A DNA stretch of 64,000 nucleotides from assembly GCA_017443025.1 (NCBI GenBank), contig JAFSPG010000018.1, forward strand, positions 341,121 through 405,120, in the 5' to 3' direction. Of this stretch, positions 55,578 to 63,999 are shown piece by piece (position 1 is the stretch's first letter; every line of letters begins with the position of its first letter). This DNA is from Bacteroidales bacterium (GTDB lineage: Bacteria; Bacteroidota; Bacteroidia; Bacteroidales; UBA932). A program made the position numbers and the translations under genes. The notes below the pieces were generated by a model. It did not search any database. It saw only the letters and a program-made list of their open reading frames with translations, and was not told the DNA's origin.

Positions 55578-56603
55578 TTATTTTCCGGCAAGATGTTTCT
55601 CCCAGGCCCAGGCGGCCGCGAGAGTCTCTTCGGTGGTGCGGGTGGCCTTCCAGCCGAGTTTTTCGTTGGCAAGGGAAGGGTCAGCCCAGATTGCGGTGAC
55701 GTCGCCGTCGCGGCGGGGTGCGAACTTGTAATTCAGTTTGAGATTGTTGACTTTCTCGAAAGCTTTGACAAGTTCAAGCACCGAAAGCGGGGTGCCGGTT
55801 CCAACGTTATAGATTTCATAGTCCTGCTCCATCTTGCCGTCGAGCATGCGGCGAACGGCATAGACATGGGCGCGGGCCAGATCGACTATGTCGATATAAT
55901 CCCTCTGGCAGGTTCCGTCAGGAGTGGGGTAGTCGTTGCCAAAGATACTCAGGCATTCGCGTTTGCCGATAGCGGTCTGGGTGATGAAGGGGACGAGATT
56001 GTTGGGAACTCCTCTCGGAAGCTCTCCGATTAGGGCTGAAGGATGAGCGCCGATGGGGTTGAAGTAGCGCAGGGCTATGCCCTTGATGCTACTGTAGGCC
56101 TTTACGCTGTCGCGGAGGATATCCTCGCACATCTGTTTGGTGTTTCCGTAGGGCGAGGTCGAGGGCATCCTCGGGGACTGCTCGGTGACGGGAAGAATGT
56201 CGGGCTCTCCGTAAACGGTGGCGGAAGAAGAGAAGAGAATGTTGCATCCACGCTTGCGGGCAGCCTCAATTACGTTCATAAAGCTCTCAAGATTGTTCTT
56301 GTAGTACTTGAGAGGTTCGGCTACGGATTCACCCACGGCCTTGAATGCGGCAAAATGAATCACTGCGTCAATCTTCCAGTCGGCGAAAAGTTTTTCGGTG
56401 GCGGCTGCGTCGCAGAAAGTCATCTTCACGAAGGGGATGTCATCGCGGCCGGTGATTTTTTTTACGCCTTCGAAGCAGGTGCTGTCGCAGTTCGACATGT
56501 CGTCGGCGACAAGTACGTCGTATCCGGCTTCAATAAGTTCTACGGTGACGTGGCTGCCGATAAAGCCGGCGCCTCCTGAGACTAATACTCTTTTCTTTTC
56601 CAT
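55578..56603 (-). CDS. galE: UDP-glucose 4-epimerase
   Basis: A 341-residue short-chain dehydrogenase-type epimerase that interconverts UDP-glucose and UDP-galactose for cell-surface sugars. The NAD-binding motif GGAGFIGSHV is at residues 10-19. The catalytic Ser-Thr/Tyr/Lys set appears as FSSSATVYG and SPYGNTK. GTGTPLSVLELV near the C-terminus is typical. Part of the minus-strand operon between the S41 protease and PBP4 genes. Confidence 0.95.
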   Translation of the reverse strand: MEKKRVLVSGGAGFIGSHVTVELIEAGYDVLVADDMSNCDSTCFEGVKKITGRDDIPFVKMTFCDAAATEKLFADWKIDAVIHFAAFKAVGESVAEPLKYYKNNLESFMNVIEAARKRGCNILFSSSATVYGEPDILPVTEQSPRMPSTSPYGNTKQMCEDILRDSVKAYSSIKGIALRYFNPIGAHPSALIGELPRGVPNNLVPFITQTAIGKRECLSIFGNDYPTPDGTCQRDYIDIVDLARAHVYAVRRMLDGKMEQDYEIYNVGTGTPLSVLELVKAFEKVNNLKLNYKFAPRRDGDVTAIWADPSLANEKLGWKATRTTEETLAAAWAWEKHLAGK

Positions 56604-56614
56604 ATCTATTATTT

Positions 56615-58123
56615 TTAATTTTCCGCTGCTATTGCCGCCACTATCCTGTCGATGGCCGCCATATAGTCCTTATGGCGGGCCGTGCAGTTGCCGAGCATTA
56701 CGGCAAAGGTAATTGTCTTTTCCGGATTTCCATCACTTGGGAGTACATATCCGCTGAAACATTGCACTCCTCCCATCGATCCGCTCTTGTAAAGTATCCT
56801 TGATTTAAGATTATTGTTTTCCTTTTTCAGGCGGGCTTTGTAATGGCCTTCTCCCGGACGGCCGATGCAGGAGATGAAGGCTTCTTTTACGGGCGACATC
56901 CACATTGCCCTGAGGAAAGAACACATGAAAGACGGGGTTACGAAGTTCTCTCTCGATAGGCCGCTGCCGTCGTCGATGCGAATGCCTTCGGTGTCAACTT
57001 CAAGTGCCTTGAGCTGTTCTATGGCCACCTTTGAACATTCAGCGTAGGCGGCCGAGCCGGCGATTATCTTGCCGCCTGCGCGGAACATAGCCTCTGAATA
57101 GAGGTTGTCACTGCGCCAGAGGGTTATTTTGGCAATGTCCTTAAGGGTGGGCGAGAAGGTGCTGCCAATTTTGATAAATTCCGGCCCCGACATAAGGCAG
57201 GAGGCTTCAGGAATCAGTGTCATCGGGCGGATGCGGCCGTCGGGGCCGAGGTCTGCGGCGTCTCCGCTCACTGGTACGCCTTCAGATTTTAGATATTCAC
57301 TGAAATACCAGGCGCAGGTAAGAGCAGGAAACTTGTTGCTGCATTCTTCCGTTTTGGTCTGGCGGTCAATTGCAAACGTGCCCCGCATCCGGGCCTGTGT
57401 GGAAAGCGTAGAGTTGTAGAGATACAGTTTGTCGCCAGAGCCTGCCGGTCCGGTCTTCCAAGTGCCGGAATAATGAATCCAGGGGGTGTTTGGATAAATA
57501 TCGCCTACTAAGACGGGGGCACCTTCCGTATCTCCGGCGGCAACTTCTATATCCTGCTTGTTGCGGTAGAAGCAGAGTCCGTTACAGCCGGTGCCATAAT
57601 ATGTCCCGAGGTCCTGATATTGCCAGTTGGGGTGCTCGAATTCGCCATCAAAGTATCTTCCGTCGCCCACAACCTTACCTTCAATCTTGTAAATGCCGGC
57701 TTCGTCAAGCAGTTTTTTCCATTTCGCGAAAAGCCTGGGGGCGGGAAGAGATATTGAATCGCCGCTGGCAAGGGTAGGGTCTCCGCCACCGACTATATAA
57801 AGATTTCCGGTCAGTGTGCTGTCGCAGATCTCTCCGTCATACGCCAGACTTGTTTCAAAGCGATAATCCGGCCCGAGGCTGCAAAGGGCCAGGCCGGTGG
57901 TGACGAGTTTAAGGGTGGAGGCGGGATTCATTCTGGTGCCACTGCCAAGAGATACCAGGGTGTCTCCGGCAATATTTACCGCCAGAACTCCGAGAACCGA
58001 ACTTTTGAATGGCTCCGAGAGGGATGCTTCCCTGACTACGCGCTGCGCCTTCCCGGCAGTGTGTGCCTGGATTGAGAGGGTGGATGCCCCGGCGATAAGC
58101 AGTGCGGTGAGGAAGCGTTTCAT
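56615..58123 (-). CDS. dacB: D-alanyl-D-alanine carboxypeptidase/endopeptidase (PBP4, family S13)
   Basis: A 502-residue periplasmic peptidoglycan hydrolase. Signal peptide 1-20. The active-site Ser69 is in STLK (69-72), followed by SDN (in WRSDNLYSE) and KSG (YKSGSMGGV), the three penicillin-binding motifs. A long insertion between the first two is typical of class C PBP4. It trims or cuts peptide crosslinks during wall growth. It is 11 bases before galE and 20 after radA. Confidence 0.94.
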   Translation of the reverse strand: MKRFLTALLIAGASTLSIQAHTAGKAQRVVREASLSEPFKSSVLGVLAVNIAGDTLVSLGSGTRMNPASTLKLVTTGLALCSLGPDYRFETSLAYDGEICDSTLTGNLYIVGGGDPTLASGDSISLPAPRLFAKWKKLLDEAGIYKIEGKVVGDGRYFDGEFEHPNWQYQDLGTYYGTGCNGLCFYRNKQDIEVAAGDTEGAPVLVGDIYPNTPWIHYSGTWKTGPAGSGDKLYLYNSTLSTQARMRGTFAIDRQTKTEECSNKFPALTCAWYFSEYLKSEGVPVSGDAADLGPDGRIRPMTLIPEASCLMSGPEFIKIGSTFSPTLKDIAKITLWRSDNLYSEAMFRAGGKIIAGSAAYAECSKVAIEQLKALEVDTEGIRIDDGSGLSRENFVTPSFMCSFLRAMWMSPVKEAFISCIGRPGEGHYKARLKKENNNLKSRILYKSGSMGGVQCFSGYVLPSDGNPEKTITFAVMLGNCTARHKDYMAAIDRIVAAIAAEN

Positions 58124-58143
58124 CGAGCCTGTAAATCAGAGCC

Positions 58144-59505
58144 TTATCCCTTGAACAAAGCCCGTACCACTGCGGGAATGTCGGCTACTTTTATTACCTG
58201 GATGCCTGTGACTTTCTTGTCAAAGGCGGCGTATTTCGATACGAAAATCTTCTTGAAACCAAGCCTTGCCGCTTCGGCGATTCGCCTGTCGCACTGGTTC
58301 ACGGGGCGGACTTCCCCGCTCAGGCCGACTTCGGCGGCGAAGCAGATGTCTTCGGGGATGGCATAGTCGAAGGCGGAAGAGAGTACGGCGCAGACTACGG
58401 CCAGGTCACAGGCCGGGTCAGCCACGCGCAGCCCGCCGGCCATATTGAGGAACACGTCCTTCATATTGAGCTTGAATCCGGCGCGTTTTTCGAGCACGGC
58501 CAGGAGCATCCCGAGGCGGCGGCCGTCAAAGCCGGTAGCGCTGCGCTGGGGAGTGCCGTAGGCGGCGGTGCTCACGAGGGCCTGCACTTCGAATACGAAG
58601 GGGCGGAGGCCGTCGAGCATCACGGCTACGGCAGTTCCGCTGAGGCCCTGCTCGTGCATGGGCATCAGCATTTCGGAGGGGTTGGTAACGTCACGCAGGC
58701 CGGTGCCGGTCATTTCGAATACGGCGAGCTCCGAAGTTGAGCCGAAGCGGTTCTTGATGCTGCGGAGCAGGCGGTAAGCGCCTTTGTCGTCGCCCTCGAA
58801 CTGCAGGACCACATCCACGATGTGCTCGAGAATCTTCGGGCCGGCTATTGCGCCGTCCTTGGTAATGTGGCCTATAAGGAGTACGGGAATTCCCGAGGAT
58901 TTTGCAAAGTGAAGGAGTATTGCGGTAACTTCTTTAATCTGGGAAACGCTGCCGGCGGACGAATCGACCGTTTCGGAGTACATTGTCTGAACGGAGTCGA
59001 CGACCATCAGCCCTGGCTGGAGTTCAAGGGCTTCCGCTATGACTTTTTCAATAAGCGTCTCGCAGTAAATCATGCAGTTGGAGGAATCTCCTCCGAGGCG
59101 CTCGGCCCTCATCCTGACCTGAGCGGCGCTTTCCTCGCCCGACACATATAGGGTTTTCAGCTGCGGACAGCCGAGGGGCAGTTGCAGCGAGAGAGTCGAT
59201 TTCCCTATACCGGGTTCTCCTCCGAGAAGCACCAGGGAGCCTTCTACAAGGCCGCCGCCCAGCAGGCGGTCGACCTCCGGGTCGCCGAGGGATATTCGGC
59301 GCTCCGCGGCCGAAGATACCTCGGAAAGCCGTTGCGGCTTTCCACCGCCGCGGGCGGCTGCGTGCGAGTTCTTCGCGGGCTTCCCGGTGGCGACGGTCTT
59401 CTCGACCATTGTGTTCCAACTGCCGCAGGCGGGACAACGCCCCATCCATTTAGGGCTTTCGTTGCCGCATTCAGTGCAAAAAAATACGCTTTTTTCTTTA
59501 GCCAT
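58144..59505 (-). CDS. radA: DNA repair protein RadA
   Basis: A 453-residue RecA-related helicase that helps branch migration in recombination. It has the N-terminal zinc finger (CTEC...CPAC, residues 10-27), Walker A GGEPGIGKSTL, the RadA-specific KNRFG motif and a C-terminal Lon-like domain. All are in the normal order. It lies between the U32 gene (5 bases upstream) and dacB. Confidence 0.96.
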   Translation of the reverse strand: MAKEKSVFFCTECGNESPKWMGRCPACGSWNTMVEKTVATGKPAKNSHAAARGGGKPQRLSEVSSAAERRISLGDPEVDRLLGGGLVEGSLVLLGGEPGIGKSTLSLQLPLGCPQLKTLYVSGEESAAQVRMRAERLGGDSSNCMIYCETLIEKVIAEALELQPGLMVVDSVQTMYSETVDSSAGSVSQIKEVTAILLHFAKSSGIPVLLIGHITKDGAIAGPKILEHIVDVVLQFEGDDKGAYRLLRSIKNRFGSTSELAVFEMTGTGLRDVTNPSEMLMPMHEQGLSGTAVAVMLDGLRPFVFEVQALVSTAAYGTPQRSATGFDGRRLGMLLAVLEKRAGFKLNMKDVFLNMAGGLRVADPACDLAVVCAVLSSAFDYAIPEDICFAAEVGLSGEVRPVNQCDRRIAEAARLGFKKIFVSKYAAFDKKVTGIQVIKVADIPAVVRALFKG

Positions 59506-59510
59506 AGCTT

Positions 59511-60755
59511 TTAAGATTCAGATGGAACCCACAAAAATATCTTGTCGCCGCGGCGGAGTTTCTCCGGAACCGCAATCGAGCATCTCTCTCCTTTCGGCGC
59601 GAGAGATACTGTCTTGAAATCGACACGTATGTCGTCGGCCGTGAACTCAAGCATGCCCGTAGTGGCACCGATTGCCATCAGCTCGCTGCCGGAGGGAATG
59701 TCCGCCGCTTCGACCGCGATTTCGGCTACGCCTATCTTGTCGAACCAGTTGGTAACCTTGCCACAGTAAACTTTCTTTCTCGTGGCCTGGCTGCCGTACA
59801 CGTCGCTCCATTCTCCCAATCTCGCTCCGAGATAGTATCCGTCCCAGAACCCTCGGTTGAATACCTCCGCGAGCCGTTCCTTGAGGGCGGCGGTCAGCTC
59901 CGCGGAGTATGTGCCGTCGCAGACGGCGTCGGCTGCCTTGCGGTAGCACTCGGCCGTTCTGCGCACGTACTCCGCGCTTCGCGCCCGCCCTTCAATCTTG
60001 AACACCTTGACGCCCGCCTCGATGAACTTGTCCATAAATTCAATGGTGCAGAGGTCACGCGGCGACATTATGTATTTGTTGTCAATCTCCAGCTCTGTGC
60101 CCGTCTCAAGGTCTGTTACCCTGTATCCTCGCCGGCACAGCTGCATGCAGGCGCCGCGGTTGGCCGAAGCGTTGCAGTTGTCGAGGCTCAGGTAGCATTT
60201 GCCTGAAACGGCCATGCAGAAGGCCCCGTGGGCGAACATCTCTATCCTTACCCTCTCTCCTGAAGGGCCGCGAAGGTCTTCGGAAGCAATCTTTTCAGAA
60301 ATTTCCTTGACCTGACCAAGGTTCAGTTCCCTCGCCAGCACAACTACATCTGCAAACTGGGAGTAGAATTTCAGGGCCTCGAAATTGGAGATGCTCAGCT
60401 GTGTGGAAATGTGCACCTCCAGCCCGATCTGCCTGCAATACAGTATGGCCGCCATGTCGGATGCGATTATCGCATCCACCCCGGCTGCCTTCGCCGCATC
60501 CAGGGCCTCGCGGGCTGGAGCGAGGTCTTCGCCGTACAAGACTATATTCAAGGTCATGTATGTCTTGACCCCGGCTTCCTTGCAGATGCGTACTATCTCC
60601 GGAAGGTCTTCGGGGGCGAAATTATTGGCCGAATGCGAACGCATGTTCAGCCTTCCGATTCCGAAATATACCGAATCGGCGCCACCCTGAATAGCTGCGT
60701 GCAGGCACTCGAAGTTGCCTGCAGGGGCCATTATTTCCAGTTCCTTGGGCTTCAT
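59511..60755 (-). CDS. U32-family protein, TrhP/YegQ-like tRNA hydroxylation type
   Basis: A 414-residue protein of the collagenase-like U32 family. The signature MFAHGAFCMAVSGKCYLS and the following Cys residues (SLDNCN, GACMQLC) form the four-Cys iron-sulfur set. N-terminal APAGNFECLHAAIQGGAD is typical. Family members make 5-hydroxyuridine in tRNA (TrhP) or act in ubiquinone synthesis rather than as peptidases. Which subfamily this is cannot be fixed, but the TrhP type is most likely. Same operon as radA and the prenyl synthase. Confidence 0.88.
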   Translation of the reverse strand: MKPKELEIMAPAGNFECLHAAIQGGADSVYFGIGRLNMRSHSANNFAPEDLPEIVRICKEAGVKTYMTLNIVLYGEDLAPAREALDAAKAAGVDAIIASDMAAILYCRQIGLEVHISTQLSISNFEALKFYSQFADVVVLARELNLGQVKEISEKIASEDLRGPSGERVRIEMFAHGAFCMAVSGKCYLSLDNCNASANRGACMQLCRRGYRVTDLETGTELEIDNKYIMSPRDLCTIEFMDKFIEAGVKVFKIEGRARSAEYVRRTAECYRKAADAVCDGTYSAELTAALKERLAEVFNRGFWDGYYLGARLGEWSDVYGSQATRKKVYCGKVTNWFDKIGVAEIAVEAADIPSGSELMAIGATTGMLEFTADDIRVDFKTVSLAPKGERCSIAVPEKLRRGDKIFLWVPSES

Positions 60756-60757
60756 CC

Positions 60758-61741
60758 TTAGCGGGTTCTTCCTACCAGTTTGTCGGCAAATCTCTTCAGA
60801 ACTTCATAGCGAAGGCCAGTGCAAGCCCTGTGGGCTGCCTCAAGAGCTTCATCTGTAAGGCGTATAATCTCGTACTTGGCATCCTCGTCTATATGGAGCT
60901 TCTCGTAGAGTTCCTTCATGCGGGCAACTTTGTCGCGCTGCTGCGAGGGAATGTCGACAGGCATCTCCGATACGGCCATAATCTGCTCATGAAGCAGTTC
61001 GTCGGCCTTTTCGAGAGCTCTTGTAGTAAGCCAGGACTTCTTGTTGTTTATGATATCTCCGCCGATTGGCTTGCCGAAGGTCTCCTCGTTGCCGTAGGCG
61101 TCGAGATAGTCGTCGGCCACCTGGAAGGCCAGGCCGAGAGAGTATCCATAGTCGTACAGATTGTCGCAGTCATCCTCAGGAGCGCCGGCTATCAGGGCTC
61201 CCATCTTTGCTGCGCAGGCAATGAGGACGCCCGTCTTAAGGCCTATCATCGCCATATACTTCGACATCGGCACTTCCGGTAGCTCTTCGTATTCCATATC
61301 CAGCTGCTGGCCTTCGCAGACCTGAGCCGCTGTGGTGTTGAACAGCTGCAGAACTTCGTCCAGGCATTCTGCCGGGGCCTTCGCTATACGCTTGAAGCTG
61401 TCGATGCACATCACATCGCCCGAGAGAATCGCCGTATTCTCGCCCCACTTGCTCCACACCGTAGTCTGCCCGCGGCGCATCGCCGATGCATCCATTATAT
61501 CGTCATGGATGAGAGTGAAGTTATGGAATACCTCAAGGCCTGCCGCCGGCTGGAGAACTTCCTTCCCAAGCCTGTCCTTGTACAGGGAATATGTCGTAAG
61601 GCAGAGCATCGGCCGCACCCGTTTGCCCCCGAGGGCAATCATATAGCGCAGCGGATCGTATAATCCTGCGGGAGTTGCAGTGAATTCAAGATGGTTGAAA
61701 AGAGCGGTGAGTTCTTCGTGTATCTGGTTTTCGCTAATCAT
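60758..61741 (-). CDS. Polyprenyl diphosphate synthase
   Basis: A 327-residue trans-prenyltransferase that joins isopentenyl units. The first Asp-rich motif is DDIMD (80-84) and the second DDYLD near 212; GGKRVRP (38-44) binds diphosphate. The first motif lacks the two-residue insertion of Escherichia coli IspA and Phe lies 5 residues before it, which would suit a C15-C20 product, but product length is not certain. First gene of the six-gene minus-strand operon, with a full consensus promoter. Confidence 0.9.
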   Translation of the reverse strand: MISENQIHEELTALFNHLEFTATPAGLYDPLRYMIALGGKRVRPMLCLTTYSLYKDRLGKEVLQPAAGLEVFHNFTLIHDDIMDASAMRRGQTTVWSKWGENTAILSGDVMCIDSFKRIAKAPAECLDEVLQLFNTTAAQVCEGQQLDMEYEELPEVPMSKYMAMIGLKTGVLIACAAKMGALIAGAPEDDCDNLYDYGYSLGLAFQVADDYLDAYGNEETFGKPIGGDIINNKKSWLTTRALEKADELLHEQIMAVSEMPVDIPSQQRDKVARMKELYEKLHIDEDAKYEIIRLTDEALEAAHRACTGLRYEVLKRFADKLVGRTR

Positions 61742-61769
61742 ACCGTTATGCGGTTTAGGGTTATTCTTA

Positions 61770-61800
61770 CAAATATACCCACACTCTCCGTCTTTTCAAA
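61770..61800 (-). promoter_or_regulatory. Promoter of the prenyl synthase-radA-dacB-galE operon
   Basis: Minus strand: TTTG (61800-61797), exactly 19 bases, TATATTTG (61777-61770), a full match. The start codon is 29 bases downstream. Confidence 0.85.
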
Positions 61801-61809
61801 AATAATTGT

Positions 61810-61817
61810 TATCTTTG
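61810..61817 (+). promoter_or_regulatory. -7 box for the gene at 61846
   Basis: TATCTTTG, a full TAnnTTTG match, 28 bases before the start codon and back to back with the prenyl synthase promoter. No TTTG is present at the usual distance. Confidence 0.5.
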
Positions 61818-61845
61818 CGCATACAACTAATCGACATCGAAAGTT

Positions 61846-62172
61846 ATGAACCTTAGAGATTTTAAGAAAGACGTTGAATTTTTCGTCGGCGAATTCGTAG
61901 AGGATTGCTATTATTTCATTGAGACTCACCCCGACAAAGCTACTGAAGAGGTAGTGGCTCTGCTCGAAGAGGCCGTTGATCTCCATAACGGCCTTAAAGA
62001 CAAAGCCTGCGAAAAAGTCGAGGGTAACAAGAAGCTTTATTTCGCCGGTCTCCGCAAGGAGCTGTTTGAGAAAGTCGACGCTCTCTACGAAAAGCTCGGC
62101 GAGGCAATTGTCGCCCAGAACAAGCCCAAGGCAGCCCCCAAGCCCAAAGCTAAGGCAAAAGCAAAGGAATAG
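61846..62172 (+). CDS. Small helical protein with Lys/Ala/Pro tail, unknown function
   Basis: A 108-residue soluble protein with no signal peptide. The first 85 residues are acidic and helical (DFKKDVEFFVGEFVEDCYYF; EEVVALLEEAVDLHNGLK). The end is a basic low-complexity tail (KPKAAPKPKAKAKAKE). Such a bipartite charge pattern suggests nucleic-acid or ribosome contact through the tail. The family is not named to my knowledge. Confidence 0.75.
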   Translation: MNLRDFKKDVEFFVGEFVEDCYYFIETHPDKATEEVVALLEEAVDLHNGLKDKACEKVEGNKKLYFAGLRKELFEKVDALYEKLGEAIVAQNKPKAAPKPKAKAKAKE

Positions 62173-62205
62173 CGGCATCCTGCCCGTCAGATACCGAAAT
62201 AAAAC

Positions 62206-62242
62206 AGACTGGCCGGAGTCGGGAATGACTTATGGTCAGTCT
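62206..62242 (+). terminator. Hairpin between the small protein gene and rdgB
   Basis: AGACTGGCC (62206-62214) pairs with GGTCAGTCT (62234-62242), one mismatch in 9, with a 19-base loop, followed by TTATTGT. The loop is long and the T tract weak, so terminator activity is uncertain; a leader structure of rdgB is possible. Confidence 0.35.
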
Positions 62243-62256
62243 TTATTGTATCCCTT

Positions 62257-62916
62257 ATGAAACTTGTATTTGCAACCCAGAACGCCCATAAAGTCGAGGA
62301 GGCCAGGGGTATCCTCGGCGCCGATGTCGAAATTCTGACTCCTGCGGAGCTAGGCCTTACCGAGGATGTCGAGGAGACGGGTACCACCCTTGAAGAAAAT
62401 TCCCTTCTGAAGGCGAACTTTATAAGGGAGCGCCTCGGCATCGACTGCTTTGCCGATGATTCGGGCCTGGAGGTAGATATCCTTAATGGCGCCCCGGGGG
62501 TATATTCCGCCCGATATGGTGGCGAGGCTCATAACTTCGAGGCAAATATCCGCGCCCTGCTTAAAAATATCTCGCTCCGCCTTATGGAATCAGGTTTTGC
62601 CCGGCAGTATAAAACCGAAAAGGTAAAGGATACTCTTAAGGCGCGCTTCCGCACCGTGGCAACTCTTATTATCGGCGGAGAAGTCAAGACCTTCGAAGGG
62701 GTACTCGAGGGTAGAATCACCTTCTTCCGGGCCGGTGAGGGCGGCTTTGGCTATGACCCCGTTTTCGTTCCGGACGAAATTCTTTCTCCAGAAGGAGCCT
62801 TAATTCCCAACAGCGAAAGGCTCACTATCGCCCAGCTCGGCACAGACGTAAAGAATCAAATCTCGCACCGCAGCAAGGCCCTTCACGCCATGGCGGCATA
62901 CCTTAAAACCCTATGA
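62257..62916 (+). CDS. rdgB: Non-canonical purine NTP pyrophosphatase (ITP/XTP/dITP)
   Basis: A 219-residue house-cleaning enzyme that hydrolyses dITP and XTP before they enter DNA or RNA. The N-terminal ATQNAHKVEEARGIL, the FADDSGLEVDILNGAPGVYSAR core (shown shortened: DDSGLEVDILNGAPGV) and the C-terminal ISHRSKALHAM are diagnostic. It is about 20 residues longer than the Escherichia coli protein, with an insertion near 105-120. Its stop overlaps the recO start by 4 bases (ATGA). Confidence 0.95.
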   Translation: MKLVFATQNAHKVEEARGILGADVEILTPAELGLTEDVEETGTTLEENSLLKANFIRERLGIDCFADDSGLEVDILNGAPGVYSARYGGEAHNFEANIRALLKNISLRLMESGFARQYKTEKVKDTLKARFRTVATLIIGGEVKTFEGVLEGRITFFRAGEGGFGYDPVFVPDEILSPEGALIPNSERLTIAQLGTDVKNQISHRSKALHAMAAYLKTL

Positions 62917-63566
62917 CGGAGCACGCCCAGATCATAGTTCTCGGCACTACCAAATCCGGAGAATCATCCCTTGTAGTCCATACGCTCAGCGACCTCTGGG
63001 GAAGGAGGAGTTTCCTTGTGACGATGAGCCATAAGACGGCAGCCGGGCTTTTTCGCCCGATGTCGGTCCTCGACTGCGAAGTGACTCCCAACCGCAAATC
63101 CGACCTCTGGCGGGCCGGGAAATTCTCCCGCAAGCATCTCCTCTCCGGAATCCGCGCCTCGCTCCCCAAAACAGCCATAACGATGTTCATGAGCGAAGTC
63201 CTCTTCCGAACAATCCGCGAAGGCGGCCGGGACGAGAGACTTTTTGACTGGTGCGAGCTCACCGTCGTCACCCTTGACGCCATAGAAAGCGACTTCAGCA
63301 ATTATCCCATGATATTTCTGCTGGAACTGGCCGACATCCTGGGCTTCAGGCCCACGGAACTCGACCTCGCGCCCTTCGTCGGCGAACAGTTTAGCCTTGT
63401 CAGGCTCTTTCTCGGCAGCCCTGCGGCCGAAGCTCTCCTTGTCCCCATGAACGGAGCCTCCCGCTCGGCTATGTGTGAAGGACTCCTTCGCTATCTTGAG
63501 CGCCACACCGAAGCCCGGATTGACATCCGCTCTATGGCCGTCCTCCACGACCTCTTCACAAAATAA
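62913..63566 (+). CDS. recO: DNA repair protein RecO
   Basis: A 217-residue RecO that loads RecA onto SSB-coated single strands with RecR. The N-terminal OB fold begins MTEHAQIIVLGTTKSGESSL and the helical C-terminal part contains YPMIFLLELADILGFRPTE, both typical of Bacteroidetes RecO. The Cys zinc knuckle of some RecO proteins is absent. Translationally coupled to rdgB. Confidence 0.88.
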   Translation: MTEHAQIIVLGTTKSGESSLVVHTLSDLWGRRSFLVTMSHKTAAGLFRPMSVLDCEVTPNRKSDLWRAGKFSRKHLLSGIRASLPKTAITMFMSEVLFRTIREGGRDERLFDWCELTVVTLDAIESDFSNYPMIFLLELADILGFRPTELDLAPFVGEQFSLVRLFLGSPAAEALLVPMNGASRSAMCEGLLRYLERHTEARIDIRSMAVLHDLFTK

Positions 63567-63613
63567 GCCTTACAATCTCATCAATCTGCTGGAATACATT
63601 TTTGAAGAAAAAA

Positions 63614-63644
63614 TTTGCAGATTGTCAAAACTATTGTACCTTTG
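63614..63644 (+). promoter_or_regulatory. Promoter of tRNA-Gln
   Basis: TTTG (63614-63617), exactly 19 bases, TACCTTTG (63637-63644): full consensus, 27 bases before the mature tRNA 5' end. Confidence 0.88.
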
Positions 63645-63671
63645 CATTCCCGATTTGCCAGAAGGGAATAT

Positions 63672-63742
63672 TGAGATATGGTGTAATGGTAGCACTACAG
63701 ATTCTGGCTCTGTCAGTGAGGGTTCGAATCCTTCTATCTCAA
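63672..63742 (+). tRNA. tRNA-Gln (CTG anticodon)
   Basis: A 71-base cloverleaf: acceptor TGAGATA/TATCTCA, D arm TGGTGTAATGGTAGCACT, anticodon arm ACAGA-TTCTGGC-TCTGT (anticodon CTG), T loop TTCGAAT. The weak first acceptor pair (U1-A72) is a known glutamine identity feature. CCA is not encoded. It has its own promoter. Confidence 0.93.
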
Positions 63743-63749
63743 CAAAGTT

Positions 63750-63778
63750 AAAACCGGGCGCGCAGCGCCTGGGTTTTT
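63750..63778 (+). terminator. Terminator-like hairpin after tRNA-Gln
   Basis: AAAACC-GGGCGC / GCGCCT-GGGTTTT with a GCA loop (one bulged position), ending in TTTTT, 7 bases after the tRNA. Confidence 0.7.
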
Positions 63779-63920
63779 AATGTCAAAGCTCGTTGAGAGC
63801 TTGCTCTCATAAGAGATGTGACATTAAAAATCCAAAGTCGGCGAAGCCGACACGGATTTAACTTTGATTAACCCTGCCGGAGGCAGGAAGGATAGCGCGA
63901 GCGTAGCGAGCGGAATCCTT
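63774..63920. repeat. Stacked inverted repeats between two tRNA genes
   Basis: The 147 bases hold no gene. They carry TTTTTAATGTCA / TGACATTAAAAA (63774-63785 with 63819-63830, 12 perfect pairs) enclosing GAGAGC-TT-GCTCTC; GTCGGC-GAA-GCCGAC (63837-63851) inside AAATCC/GGATTT; CCTGCC-GGA-GGCAGG; and AAGGAT...ATCCTT enclosing a repeated GCGAGC. Confidence 0.7.
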
Positions 63921-63925
63921 AAAAT

Positions 63926-63999
63926 GGCGAGGTAGCTCAGCTGGTTAGAGCGTCGGATTCATAATCCGGAGGTCGTGGGATCGTGACCCACTCTCGCTA
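63926..63999 (+). tRNA. tRNA with CAU anticodon, probably elongator tRNA-Met
   Basis: A 74-base cloverleaf at the window edge: acceptor GGCGAGG/TCTCGCT, D arm TAGCTCAGCTGGTTAGAGCG, anticodon loop TTCATAA (CAT), T arm GTGGG-ATCGTGA-CCCAC. Pairs 1-72 and 7-66 are G-U. The T loop starts with A and has T at position 58 instead of the usual TTCRA. No C1-A72 mismatch, so not the initiator. Elongator Met is preferred because the other CAT tRNA (37354) looks like Ile2. Confidence 0.82.
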
